From: a bacterium
Lineage (GTDB): Bacteria; Bacteroidota; Bacteroidia; Flavobacteriales_D; Crocinitomicaceae
Length of the DNA stretch: 64,000 nt
Direction: 5' to 3'
NCBI GenBank assembly: GCA_024742305.1
Contig: JANSYQ010000004.1
Location: forward strand, 1 to 64,000
Every line of letters starts with the position of its first letter. Within the stretch, counting starts at the first letter, position 1. Shown here one piece after another: positions 27,262 through 35,978 of the stretch. Made by a program: the position numbers and the translations under genes. Below the pieces are notes generated by a model. The model searched no databases. It was not told the origin of the DNA and saw only the letters and a program-made list of their open reading frames with translations.

Positions 27262-27914
27262 TGGAAGTATTCTCAAAAATTGCATCTTGGGTTTTCCTAC
27301 CGTTATTTATGCCGGTATACGCAATGGCGGCTGTCATGTTTATCCCATCCGGTCATGCCTTCGAAGAAATGCAGTTTTATTGCATGTACACCATTGATAT
27401 CGAGTGGAAACTCATCACCTTGGCGTATTACTTTGCCTTCACGACTGTGTTTCCTGGAGCGGCATTTTTAGTGATGTACAAATCGGGAATTGTTTCTACC
27501 CCTGAGATGGACGACCGAAAGGAGCGCTGGCTTCCCATGGCCACCACCATTCTTTTCACAGGATTGCTGTACTTCTTTATGGCACGCATTTTTGAGCGAG
27601 TCGAAGACGATATCCCAAAATACATTGAAAACCTCGCACTAGCAGGAATTCTTGTCTCGCTTTGTTTTGTTCCGCTCAACCGTTGGAGAAAAGTTAGTGT
27701 TCATGCTGCCGGAGCTGGAATCTTCACTGGATTCTTACTCGCGTACTTGGCACAGCACATGTATTTTTCCATTTGGTTAGCACCTCTAGCATTAGTCGTT
27801 TCTGGAACGGTTATGACGGCTAGATTATACCTTGAAAAACACTCGTTAACGGAGGTCTCCGTGGGGTGGAGCGTAGGAACTTTTGTTACCTTTGCGGTAA
27901 ATTATTGGTGGTAA
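27261..27914 (+). CDS. PAP2-like multi-pass membrane protein
   Basis: This 217-residue integral membrane protein has five to six hydrophobic segments. The order of features (a DDRKERW loop, an SVHAAGAGIF segment, and ARLYLEKHSLTEVSVGWSVG) resembles the phosphatase motifs of the PAP2 superfamily, but the usual PSGH and SRxxxxxHxxxD residues are altered, so catalysis is doubtful. It overlaps rpoN by one base. It may be a divergent lipid-phosphate phosphatase or a non-catalytic homologue; the family assignment is moderate. Confidence 0.75.
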   Translation: MEVFSKIASWVFLPLFMPVYAMAAVMFIPSGHAFEEMQFYCMYTIDIEWKLITLAYYFAFTTVFPGAAFLVMYKSGIVSTPEMDDRKERWLPMATTILFTGLLYFFMARIFERVEDDIPKYIENLALAGILVSLCFVPLNRWRKVSVHAAGAGIFTGFLLAYLAQHMYFSIWLAPLALVVSGTVMTARLYLEKHSLTEVSVGWSVGTFVTFAVNYWW

Positions 27915-27922
27915 CATATCGT

Positions 27923-27939
27923 TGGCAAGAATTTTGCCA
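27923..27939. promoter_or_regulatory. Palindrome upstream of the M48 protease gene
   Basis: TGGCAA-GAATT-TTGCCA is a perfect six-base inverted repeat, 22 bases before the protease ATG. It could be an operator or chance; no second copy was seen. Confidence 0.35.
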
Positions 27940-27960
27940 TTTACTGTACAAATCAAACAA

Positions 27961-28797
27961 ATGAAAAAGAACATTCTCCCGATTGTTGCAATGCTCGCAA
28001 TTCTATTCTCCTGCGGACTTGTCAACGAAAAAAACAAAGGAAAAGGATTCAATCTTTTTACCGTAGAAGATGATAAAGCGCTTGGAGCTCAAGTAGCAGC
28101 AGAAATTGATGCGGATACAGAAAATTTCCCATTGCTGGACTCAGTAAAGTACAAAGAGGTGTACGATTACATTTACGAGGTTCGCGATAACATTTTGAAT
28201 TCCGGCGAAGTAGATTATAAAGATGAGTTTGAGTGGCGCTTGCGAATCATTCATGATGATAGCACGCTAAATGCCTTTTGTACACCGGGCGGATATATTT
28301 ACATCTACACCGGAATCCTTAAGTTTTTGGAGTCGGAAGATGAATTTGCTGGCGTATTGGGACATGAAATCGGACACGCGGATATGCGCCATTCCACGCG
28401 ACAAATGACAAAAATGTTCGGAGTACAAGTGCTAGTGAGCATCATTGCCGGAAACCGCGAAATGTTGGGACAAGTGACATCGGCACTGGTAAACCTTAGT
28501 TTTTCAAGAGCGCACGAGAACGAGGCAGATGAACGTTCTGTTAAATATTTGTGTCCAACAGAATACAACGCTGCGGGAGGAGCCGGCTTTTTTGAGAAGT
28601 TGCAAGCAATGGGCGGAGAAACACCACCAGAGTTCTTGAGTACACACCCTAGTCCGGACGGGCGAATTGAGAAATTCAACGAGCACAAAGAGACCCTGCA
28701 ATGTACCGGAGAGGAAACCTTTAAAACACGTTATCAGGAAATGGTAGCGAAGCTTCCAACGCAGCCTTCGGGTACTCCGCGTTCAGGAAGACACTGA
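27961..28797 (+). CDS. M48 family metalloprotease, lipoprotein
   Basis: This is a predicted zinc protease of 278 residues, likely in the periplasm. I use the ATG at 27961 because it opens a lipoprotein signal (KKNILPIVAMLAILFSC, Cys about residue 18); an in-frame TTG at 27922 lies earlier. The HEXXH motif is GHEIGHADMRHSTRQM, with the third zinc ligand probably the Glu in AHENEADERSVKYL downstream. This layout is close to BepA/YfgC-type and Loi-type periplasmic M48 proteins that remove misfolded outer-membrane proteins; the TPR domain of BepA is absent. It is preceded by a palindrome and followed by a LacI-type regulator. Confidence 0.92.
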   Translation: MKKNILPIVAMLAILFSCGLVNEKNKGKGFNLFTVEDDKALGAQVAAEIDADTENFPLLDSVKYKEVYDYIYEVRDNILNSGEVDYKDEFEWRLRIIHDDSTLNAFCTPGGYIYIYTGILKFLESEDEFAGVLGHEIGHADMRHSTRQMTKMFGVQVLVSIIAGNREMLGQVTSALVNLSFSRAHENEADERSVKYLCPTEYNAAGGAGFFEKLQAMGGETPPEFLSTHPSPDGRIEKFNEHKETLQCTGEETFKTRYQEMVAKLPTQPSGTPRSGRH

Positions 28798-28846
28798 TTT
28801 TCAGGAAATATTTGTAAATTAAAGGTCGTATACTACCTACAAGGAC

Positions 28847-29839
28847 ATGAAAACCAAAAGAACTTCCCTAAATGACATTGCCAAGGCGCTCAATGTGTCA
28901 AAAGCAACCGTTTCATTCGTATTAAATGGAAAGGGAGATCAATTCAACATCAGCAAGGAAAAGCAGCGGCTGATCAAGGAGAAAGCAAAAGAACTGTCCT
29001 ATGTTCCGAATTTCTTCGCCAAAAGTTTGCGTCAAGGGGAAACCAAAACCATTGGTTTGGTATTGCCTGATATTTCCAATCCGTTCTATGCGGAGATTTG
29101 CAAAACCATTCAGGAGAAACTGTATGCAACCGGATATAATACCTTCATCGTCAATACGAACGACGATGTAGAATTGGAGAAGGTGCTTATGCGTGAGTTG
29201 ATTCAGCGATCTATTGACGGGATGATTATCGCACCAAGCAATAATATCAAGCAGTTGATTCCTATTCTTTTGGAGACGCACATTCCGGTTGTCTTTACAG
29301 ATCGTCCGGGAGACGAAAACGCCGATTTTGTCGGAGTAGACAATCGCGCGGAGTCGGAAAAGCTGATCCGTTCCTTCACAAGAAAACCAAAACGCTTGTC
29401 GGCACTGGTTCCATACCCTGAAAATGTTTCCACCATTCAAGAACGCATTGAGGGAACGAAAGAGGCTTGTGAAGCGGATGGAATCGACTACAATTACGTA
29501 GATCTTCCGGAAGACCAAGAATCGGTAAATAAGCTCATTCAACAAGAGTTGGACGCTGGGACGGATTCTTTCATCGCACTCAATAACAAATGTACCTTAC
29601 GAGCGCTCTCAGCCTTAAATAAGGCCGGAGTGAAAATTCCGGATGACGTCCGTTTGATTTCATTTGATGACAGTGAAGCCTTCCCTTATATGAATCCTCC
29701 GATTTCGGCATTGCGCCAACCTATCGTTCAAATTGGTCTGCAAACAGTAGATCGCATGTACGAGCGCTTGAAGAAATCGAAGTCACCAGGCGAGCACTTC
29801 ATTTTGGATTGCGACTTCCAAGCGAGAGGATCGCACTAG
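28847..29839 (+). CDS. LacI family transcriptional regulator
   Basis: This 330-residue repressor-type regulator starts with the LacI helix-turn-helix and hinge (TSLNDIAKALNVSKATVSFVLNGKG, residues 6-30, then a hinge region near FFAKSLRQG). Residues 60-330 are a periplasmic-binding-like effector domain (TIGLVLPDISNPFYAEICKTI, GMIIAPSN, VVFTDRPG, GVDNR). The ligand is probably a sugar or derivative, but no adjacent sugar gene confirms this. It stands alone, so the target operon is unknown. Confidence 0.94.
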   Translation: MKTKRTSLNDIAKALNVSKATVSFVLNGKGDQFNISKEKQRLIKEKAKELSYVPNFFAKSLRQGETKTIGLVLPDISNPFYAEICKTIQEKLYATGYNTFIVNTNDDVELEKVLMRELIQRSIDGMIIAPSNNIKQLIPILLETHIPVVFTDRPGDENADFVGVDNRAESEKLIRSFTRKPKRLSALVPYPENVSTIQERIEGTKEACEADGIDYNYVDLPEDQESVNKLIQQELDAGTDSFIALNNKCTLRALSALNKAGVKIPDDVRLISFDDSEAFPYMNPPISALRQPIVQIGLQTVDRMYERLKKSKSPGEHFILDCDFQARGSH

Positions 29840-29924
29840 GCATATCTAGTAGCAAATATTTTTTGAATAGTTTGTTCCTTTTCAACGGTTTATCGTTACA
29901 CTTATAGGATCAAATCAACATACT

Positions 29925-31598
29925 ATGCGCACTATTCAACTCATTGTATTCTGTCTGCTACCGTTTGTATTCTACGCTCAATGGGACGAAGCTTCCATCA
30001 TTGATTACTTCGAACTTCAAAAAAAGAAATCCAAAATGGGATTGATAGAATTCGAATCGGAGAAAGTAGTTTTTCCGATGGGAAAGGATTTTATCTACCT
30101 GTCAGATTATTCAAACGCCCTATTGAAAGTGAAGGGAGAAGATATTGAAGTCTATACGTTTATTGATAATACCCTTCGCCTCGTTCACACCGCTCAAACG
30201 AAAACACTGCTTTCATTTTCGAGCTTTCAGGATGAATATGCGCGTGAGACATCGACCTATCGAATCATTGAAATTGGCGACTCAATAATTGATGCAAAAG
30301 ACGGTAAAAAACCAACGTATTTTGTGCCGAGATACTATCATGTCGACTCTCAGTTGGGGGTGGAGATAGTTGGCGATCGATTATTTGTGCAAGATCGTTT
30401 ATTAGAAGGCAGACCGGGGGGAACTCCGATTATTGATGAAGATCCTGAATCTCCGAATTTCGGTGAGAACTTGATTGTGACAGACTCGGTAACTGGCATG
30501 CAATCCTTTGTTTATGAGCCGCCAACGCCACCCAAATCGTCATCGGGAATTTTTAACAGGAAATTTTTTGATTGGGAAGTACCAACAATGCATTACGGCG
30601 TTATTCCTAGCTACGATTTCGGCCATGTGATTATCTCGAAAAATGAGGGTGATGGATATCCATACGCGACCTATTATGATGCCTACGATAAAAATCATGA
30701 TCAAAGAGCCGTTGCATTTTCAGAAGACGAATTAACGGAAAATCCTCAGCTGCTCAAGTACTTGGTGCCACATTATAACTGTGATTCCATCGCGCCATTT
30801 AGCGAAATTGAGTTAGAGAAACCCTTTCAAGAGCGCTTTTCTGCAGTGCGTTTTTATGACGGTCCGAAGGTAGGTGTCTTTGATTGGAAAGGTGATATTT
30901 TGATGGAACCGCAGGATGTACATATTCCTGTCGATTTCATTTCCTCTTGCTCCATAGGAATTAACGATAATCAAATTTGGTTGAATGCTCCATTTTTATC
31001 AGAAAAACAGCAGTTTAAAAAGGGCGATAAGTTCCATTTGGTTGTGAGGTATGCTCGTTATCCTCACGAAGGATTTTACGCATTAAACTGGGAATCAACA
31101 AGTGAAAATATAGAACGATTTTTTAGCAAAGCGGAATATAAAGATGCGGTTGAAGTAGACTCTAATTTGCTTGGAGAGTATGCATTCGAAGATTTGACTG
31201 AATTTGACGCGCACTGTGTAATACAGAATCTTGGTGAAGACATTCTTTTGGTGAATTACCTTCAGTTTAATCTTCTTGGTTCTGCTCCATTGATTGATGA
31301 GGATCCTAACTCACCGAATTTCGGAGATTACTTAATTGAAACCGATTCAGTGACTGGAAATGAGATGTTCGTGTATGAATATGTTCACCGTTTTGCTCAG
31401 CGGTCGGGCGTATTTGACCTTAACAGTCACTCATGGTTAATCCCTCCTCACTATTATTTTGTTGAAGCAATAGAAGATTCCTTCGTAACGCATACAGCCA
31501 ATAGTAAATGGGAAACAGACGTTCAAACAACGTTGGACCGGGAAGGAAATGTAATCTCGGTCGAAGAAGTTGAGCCCGAATGGAACTTCGAAGATTGA
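29925..31598 (+). CDS. Secreted protein with WG-like repeats and an internal duplication
   Basis: The 557-residue protein has an N-terminal signal peptide (about 19 residues, ending YAQ) and is probably periplasmic or cell-surface; no T9SS sorting domain was recognised. The repeats KVGVFDWKGDILMEP, SGIFNRKFFDWEVP and SGVFDLNSHSWLIP resemble WG beta-repeats. A distinctive block reading IIDEDPESPNFGENLIVTDS near residues 167-186 returns as LIDEDPNSPNFGDYLIETDS near residues 456-475, so the protein has an internal duplication with a conserved acidic motif that could bind a metal. No enzyme motif is seen. Function unknown. Confidence 0.82.
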   Translation: MRTIQLIVFCLLPFVFYAQWDEASIIDYFELQKKKSKMGLIEFESEKVVFPMGKDFIYLSDYSNALLKVKGEDIEVYTFIDNTLRLVHTAQTKTLLSFSSFQDEYARETSTYRIIEIGDSIIDAKDGKKPTYFVPRYYHVDSQLGVEIVGDRLFVQDRLLEGRPGGTPIIDEDPESPNFGENLIVTDSVTGMQSFVYEPPTPPKSSSGIFNRKFFDWEVPTMHYGVIPSYDFGHVIISKNEGDGYPYATYYDAYDKNHDQRAVAFSEDELTENPQLLKYLVPHYNCDSIAPFSEIELEKPFQERFSAVRFYDGPKVGVFDWKGDILMEPQDVHIPVDFISSCSIGINDNQIWLNAPFLSEKQQFKKGDKFHLVVRYARYPHEGFYALNWESTSENIERFFSKAEYKDAVEVDSNLLGEYAFEDLTEFDAHCVIQNLGEDILLVNYLQFNLLGSAPLIDEDPNSPNFGDYLIETDSVTGNEMFVYEYVHRFAQRSGVFDLNSHSWLIPPHYYFVEAIEDSFVTHTANSKWETDVQTTLDREGNVISVEEVEPEWNFED

Positions 31599-31601
31599 TG
31601 A

Positions 31602-33626
31602 CTAGCGCACCATTATCGACTCAACCTCCTTCAATCCGTTCGTTCCAGTCACCAATACTTGATATAGTCCTGCCGCTAAATGCGATGTTTCAAATTGAAT
31701 CAAATCTTCCGAAACTACTGCATAGAGAATTTGTCCCATGTTGTTGATCAACTGCACTTTGGCAGGTTGATTGGTCTTTACGAAGACGGTTGTTCCTTCT
31801 TGATATACTGACTGTAGCATTGAAGCTTTCGCACAGCTCTTACTCGAAATCAAATCGGAATTCTCAAAGCTTCCGTTCATATCAACAGCTTTCAAACGGT
31901 AGTAACGGGTGTTCGCATCGCTCGAGGAAACACGGGCTTGATACATTTTGTCGGTAGTAGAGTTACCCGTAGCTTGGACGGAAGTTTCAGGATAGAAAAT
32001 ATATCCATCGTAGGTATACTCTAAGACGAAGTGACTAACATTTTGCTCGGAGCTTGTGATCCAAGTGAAAACTTCATCTGTTCCATTGCACTCAGAGGTG
32101 AAAGAAGCCAAATCTACTGGAAGAATTACTACGGTGCTTGGGCAGAAATACTGTTGGTTGTTTAAGCCTCCTGTAGCGGAAGTCGCACCCCAATACACCA
32201 GGTTTTGTCCACCGAATACATTGTTTACAATATCATCGGTATAGGTCAATCTCAGTACACCGTCAAAATAAACGCTTAAGGTCATGGCGCTCGCATCCCA
32301 TTCGATTGTTACTTCGTACGTACCACCATCGTCAATATTTCCCATGTTTGTTTTGGCGCAAACCGGACCAGCGGCTGGAGCTGCATTTTGATGATTACCA
32401 TCCACTTCAATCGCAATGTGGTCACACGCCATATCATACAAGTGCGTTGGATTGTCGTTATCGTAGGTATCAAATTCAATTGCAAGCGCATTAGATAGTC
32501 CACCTGCTCCTAATTGTCCACCGTCGTTTCCACAGGCGGTAGAGGCACTCGGCTGGAAAGTAAAAGTGTTTCCATCTGCACCGTTTATGTTGTTTCCAAA
32601 GTAATAGTCCAAAGTAAGGCTGAAATCTGAGGCAAAGTCAATTTGAGAACCACTCCAAGCGCAGCCTGTTTGATTGTTCACCGCTGCAGTCAACTGAATA
32701 CAGTCTTCACCGCCGACCGTGATGTTCGTCGCATTACCGTTCAAGGTCCAACAATCGTCTGTAAGTACTGTCACGGATTGTGTTGATGACGAGCCACAGA
32801 TCGTATATTCAACCGTGTAAGAGGTGCCCGCTGTTCCATTAGTAATGGTTCCAGTGGAAGTATTTATTTGTGCACCATCTCCCGGTGCCGGGTTGAAAGC
32901 AAATGTTCCGCCAGCATCTCCAGTTACCGTGGCTGATGCTCCTCCACATATTTCAGCTAGTGAAAAAGTGGCATTTCCTGAATTTGAGAGGGTAACAGAT
33001 TGATTGGTGGTACTACAGTTAACGGTGTAATCAACATTGTACGTGGCACCGGCAGTTCCGTTTGAAATGGCTCCTGTGTTTGGGTCGATGGTAGCAGCGT
33101 CCATTGGTGCTGGATTGAAAGAAAAAGTACCGCCCGTGTCTCCAGTAATATTGGCTGTTGCAGAAACGCAATTGGTAGCTGAAAGCGTAAATGCCGAGTT
33201 ACCTGAAAGTGATCCAGCTGTTACGTTGTAAGCCATTGTGGCATTGAATGTACCGTCAAGATTACAGAAATATTCGGTAATCAAAACGTAGACAGTACCA
33301 GTAAATGTGGCTTGCCAAGAAACATCCGACTGCAGTCCGCAATTGTCATCATTGTATGCTAATTCAGTAGTACCGTTGGTTTGAAGAATGGTGATTTGTG
33401 TGTCCCAGGTTGAGGTTCCACCATTGTTACAAAAATTGAAATTATAGGTATCTCCACAATTCACATTAATCACCCAATAATCTCCGTTGGAAGTACTTAC
33501 CGTTTGATATCCAGCGGTCGGGGTTAGGTTCCCAGCGTTGACTTCGTTTCCATCAAAAGGACAAGCGATCAATGCTGTTGTAATGAATATTGCAGCGAGA
33601 GATGCCAATAGCTTTGCAGTAGGCAT
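31602..33626 (-). CDS. T9SS-secreted protein with L-type lectin-like domain
   Basis: This 674-residue exported protein has a signal peptide (MPTAKLLASLAAIFITTALIA) and a C-terminal T9SS type A sorting-like domain (GLYQVLVTGTNGLKEVESIMVR). The N-terminal part includes a CUB/PPC-like beta domain with Cys pairs and two or three PKD-like or GTAGxxYxVxYT repeats (about residues 130-285). Residues 300-500 form a legume-type L-type lectin domain (SGSQIDFASDFSLTLDYYFG, NALAIEFDTYDND, MTLSVYFDGVLRLTY), implying sugar binding. A -7-like box (33655-33662) and a cluster of palindromes lie upstream. It would be moved across the outer membrane and anchored or released. Confidence 0.9.
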   Translation of the reverse strand: MPTAKLLASLAAIFITTALIACPFDGNEVNAGNLTPTAGYQTVSTSNGDYWVINVNCGDTYNFNFCNNGGTSTWDTQITILQTNGTTELAYNDDNCGLQSDVSWQATFTGTVYVLITEYFCNLDGTFNATMAYNVTAGSLSGNSAFTLSATNCVSATANITGDTGGTFSFNPAPMDAATIDPNTGAISNGTAGATYNVDYTVNCSTTNQSVTLSNSGNATFSLAEICGGASATVTGDAGGTFAFNPAPGDGAQINTSTGTITNGTAGTSYTVEYTICGSSSTQSVTVLTDDCWTLNGNATNITVGGEDCIQLTAAVNNQTGCAWSGSQIDFASDFSLTLDYYFGNNINGADGNTFTFQPSASTACGNDGGQLGAGGLSNALAIEFDTYDNDNPTHLYDMACDHIAIEVDGNHQNAAPAAGPVCAKTNMGNIDDGGTYEVTIEWDASAMTLSVYFDGVLRLTYTDDIVNNVFGGQNLVYWGATSATGGLNNQQYFCPSTVVILPVDLASFTSECNGTDEVFTWITSSEQNVSHFVLEYTYDGYIFYPETSVQATGNSTTDKMYQARVSSSDANTRYYRLKAVDMNGSFENSDLISSKSCAKASMLQSVYQEGTTVFVKTNQPAKVQLINNMGQILYAVVSEDLIQFETSHLAAGLYQVLVTGTNGLKEVESIMVR

Positions 33627-33654
33627 GATTTTATAGTTTTCAAGTTAGCTGCGG

Positions 33655-33662
33655 CGAAAATA
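33655..33662 (-). promoter_or_regulatory. -7-like box for the lectin gene
   Basis: On the minus strand the sequence is TATTTTCG, one mismatch from TAnnTTTG, about 30 bases before the lectin ATG. Palindromes at 33737-33785 lie 75-125 bases further upstream. Confidence 0.4.
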
Positions 33663-33736
33663 CAAGGCTAAACCCTTATGAATCAAGTGAAATTACCCCT
33701 TCTTTTAGCTACTATTGCGATCTAACTAAACCGATT

Positions 33737-33754
33737 AACTAAAAGGATTTAGTT
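33737..33754. promoter_or_regulatory. Operator-like palindrome, site 2 of a cluster
   Basis: AACTAAA-AGGA-TTTAGTT is a perfect inverted repeat of seven-base arms. It shares the core CTAAAnGGATTTAG with the site at 33764 and a half-site at 33724-33734. Confidence 0.6.
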
Positions 33755-33763
33755 GGTAAATGG

Positions 33764-33785
33764 TTTACTAAACGGATTTAGTAAA
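33764..33785. promoter_or_regulatory. Operator-like palindrome, site 3 of a cluster
   Basis: TTTACTAAA-CGGA-TTTAGTAAA is a perfect inverted repeat of nine-base arms with the same core as the 33737 site. Centres are 29 bases apart. Confidence 0.65.
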
Positions 33786-33804
33786 TTAAAAACATTGTAT
33801 TGCT

Positions 33805-33840
33805 AAAAGAAAAAATCCGGACAATTGTGCCCGGATCTTT
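33805..33840 (-). terminator. Rho-independent terminator for the hydrolase operon
   Basis: Read on the minus strand, GATCCGGG-cacaattgt-CCGGATTTTTT gives a GC stem, a short loop and a T run. It lies 20-50 bases after the hydrolase stop at 33861. Confidence 0.85.
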
Positions 33841-33860
33841 CTCTCTAGCTATGATAACTA

Positions 33861-35246
33861 CTACCGCAGTACTATTTGTTGAATATACGTTGCTTGATTT
33901 TCTGACGTAATTTCCAGAAGATACACTCCGGCATTGAGTTGAGGAGCAACTATATTTTCGCCTTGGGTCAAACTTCCTAGCAGCAGTCGTTTTCCTTGTG
34001 AATTATGAAGAGAATAGGTGCCTTCCTTTTGCATCTCTATCGTAAAAATGCCTTCAGAAGGATTGGGATATACATGAATTTGCGAAGTGAATAACTCTGA
34101 AGTTCCAACAAGCGTGAAGGCTATACAGGCGGAAGTATCAATACATGTACTGCTACCAATTTGAACCGCGTAATTTCCATCTTGAGTTGGTACAAAATCT
34201 TGACCGGTCTCTCCTTGGATTACCGCATAGTTGTTGTCGCAGTCCAACCATTGATAATCGGTGTTGACTTGCATAGCAGTGAGCGTAGCGCCATTTGTTA
34301 CAACGCCATTATCATACGATGGAAACCCTGAAGAGCATGACGATTGATAGCTAACATCTCCATCTAGGGGCAAATCTGTAGTGAATACATCCGCCTCAGG
34401 ACACATCGTTTTCAAATACAGGTTCAACCATGGTAATACATATCGGAACATAATGTCTTGCTGTTCTTGTCGTGTAATGGTAATGTTTCCACCAGACGAC
34501 GCTTCTCCGAAATCACAGTTGAAATTGGAATTAGCATAGTAGCAGTGTCCGCCTCCTAAAATGTTGACAAAGTACTTACATGTTGAGTTGAGGTTGTCGT
34601 AAATAGGAGTGTGATGCGATGCAGCAGGTGTAACGGCATCTTCATCAGCGGAGAAAATTAAAGCAGGAACATTAATGTTCGTCGCCGCTTGAATGGCAGA
34701 AGGTGTGGTTTCGGCAGGGGCTAATCCAATGATCGTGGTAACGTTGGTATTGTTTTCAGCGGCAATCATCGTTGCTCCACCACCCATAGAATGACCCATA
34801 ACGGCAGTTTTACTCAAAATCTGATTATAAAACAGACTTGTAGGATCAGAACTCAGCAATTGTACTTCATCCGCTAAAAGCGCTAGATCCATTCCAAATT
34901 CGTCGTGTGAGGGAGAGAGTCCGCCTTCTGTTCTAGGAAACGCTACAATAAATCCTTCCGGAACAAGCGTTTCCCAAATATTCGCATAGGCGTCCCAAAC
35001 CATGGCAAAACCATGTCCAAAGACAATCACTGGATATTCACCAATAGCCACATTGACATCGGTACCAGCTACGTCTGCCGGATAATAAATCTCAGTTTGA
35101 ATCTGTCGTCCCGGACCGCCGCCGGAGCCGAATCCACCCGTTCGATTAGGGTCATTAAATGTGATGGTCGTATGACCGATTTCAAAAGGTTGTGCCACTG
35201 CAATAAAAGTGAGGCTATGAAGAAGTGCAGTTAGAACGTGTTTCAT
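33861..35246 (-). CDS. T9SS-secreted alpha/beta hydrolase of the cutinase/PETase-like layout
   Basis: This 461-residue exported serine hydrolase has a signal peptide ending about residue 19 (IAVAQ) and a C-terminal T9SS sorting domain with VYPNPSEGIFTIEMQ near residue 385. The catalytic serine is S153 in GHSMGGG; D203 in SADEDAVTP and H234 in GGGHCYY complete the expected triad. The run DEDAVTPAASHHTPIYDNLN aligns well with the corresponding segment of PETase-type cutinases. Sequence similarity does not prove polyester activity; dienelactone-hydrolase or lipase roles remain possible. It is downstream of a TetR gene (five-base gap) in what looks like an operon, and ends at a clear terminator. 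Confidence 0.9.
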   Translation of the reverse strand: MKHVLTALLHSLTFIAVAQPFEIGHTTITFNDPNRTGGFGSGGGPGRQIQTEIYYPADVAGTDVNVAIGEYPVIVFGHGFAMVWDAYANIWETLVPEGFIVAFPRTEGGLSPSHDEFGMDLALLADEVQLLSSDPTSLFYNQILSKTAVMGHSMGGGATMIAAENNTNVTTIIGLAPAETTPSAIQAATNINVPALIFSADEDAVTPAASHHTPIYDNLNSTCKYFVNILGGGHCYYANSNFNCDFGEASSGGNITITRQEQQDIMFRYVLPWLNLYLKTMCPEADVFTTDLPLDGDVSYQSSCSSGFPSYDNGVVTNGATLTAMQVNTDYQWLDCDNNYAVIQGETGQDFVPTQDGNYAVQIGSSTCIDTSACIAFTLVGTSELFTSQIHVYPNPSEGIFTIEMQKEGTYSLHNSQGKRLLLGSLTQGENIVAPQLNAGVYLLEITSENQATYIQQIVLR

Positions 35247-35251
35247 TTTAG

Positions 35252-35830
35252 TTAGTTTGAGGGAATTACACCGAAAAGAACGTAGTTAACGAAGGCTTCT
35301 CGGTTGACATTATGAGCTTGCATTTGATCGGTGACAAACATTTGAATTTCCAGCCCTTTCAGGCTTTGCATGAGTAACTGTGCCGAAAAGCGCGTGTCGG
35401 AAATAGTAATTTGCTCCTGATCTTGAAGGTTTTCGAGTATTTCGCGAAGGAATTCAACTTCTCTTTCATCGCATTTCTGTCTATTGGCATCAACGATGGG
35501 CATCAGTTGAAAGAACTCACTTTTTAGAAAATGGTAGCGTTTACTGACTTTCTCCATCAGATCCAAACGCATATTTACGTAGGCGAATAATTGTGCACGC
35601 GGCGTGGATGCTTTTTGAGTCTCCGTCATAAGTTTTTGAAGGAAGTCATCTGCCTCGGAACGCACCAATGCAGCGAAAATTTCTTCTTTTCCACTGAAGT
35701 AGTAGTACACAGCAGATTTCACATTGCCCATAGATTGAGCAATATCTGAGAGCGTAGTCTTTTGATATCCAAATCGTTCGAAGAGCTCTTTCGAGTGCTG
35801 CATGATGCTGGTTTTCTTAGAATCTGCCAC
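35252..35830 (-). CDS. TetR family regulator of the hydrolase operon
   Basis: The regulator is 192 residues if it starts at the GTG at 35830. A longer frame begins at another GTG at 35899, but that would put a perfect palindromic operator (35839-35869) inside the coding region and add a non-TetR-like hydrophobic lead. The N-terminal HTH is clear (LFERFGYQKTTLSDIAQSMGNVKSAVYYYFSGKEEIFAAL). The C-terminal ligand domain is helical and undefined. It is five bases upstream of the secreted hydrolase and probably controls it and itself. The inducer is unknown. Confidence 0.9.
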   Translation of the reverse strand: MADSKKTSIMQHSKELFERFGYQKTTLSDIAQSMGNVKSAVYYYFSGKEEIFAALVRSEADDFLQKLMTETQKASTPRAQLFAYVNMRLDLMEKVSKRYHFLKSEFFQLMPIVDANRQKCDEREVEFLREILENLQDQEQITISDTRFSAQLLMQSLKGLEIQMFVTDQMQAHNVNREAFVNYVLFGVIPSN

Positions 35831-35838
35831 TTTTTTAC

Positions 35839-35869
35839 TTTTTGAACAAATGATTGAATTGTTCAAAAA
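35839..35869. promoter_or_regulatory. TetR operator: perfect 11-base inverted repeat
   Basis: TTTTTGAACAA and TTGTTCAAAAA flank a nine-base spacer. The palindrome lies nine bases upstream of the chosen GTG start of the TetR gene, where a self-repressing TetR would bind. It supports the shorter start. Confidence 0.8.
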
Positions 35870-35978
35870 TAGAAATTCAAAAGAATAGAAAAGTGCCACT
35901 ACTGAATAATGAACACTTTTGAGTTTGGCTGTTAAAATTTTAGAAACCTAAAATAATCAGATAATACGCTATCTCGTC

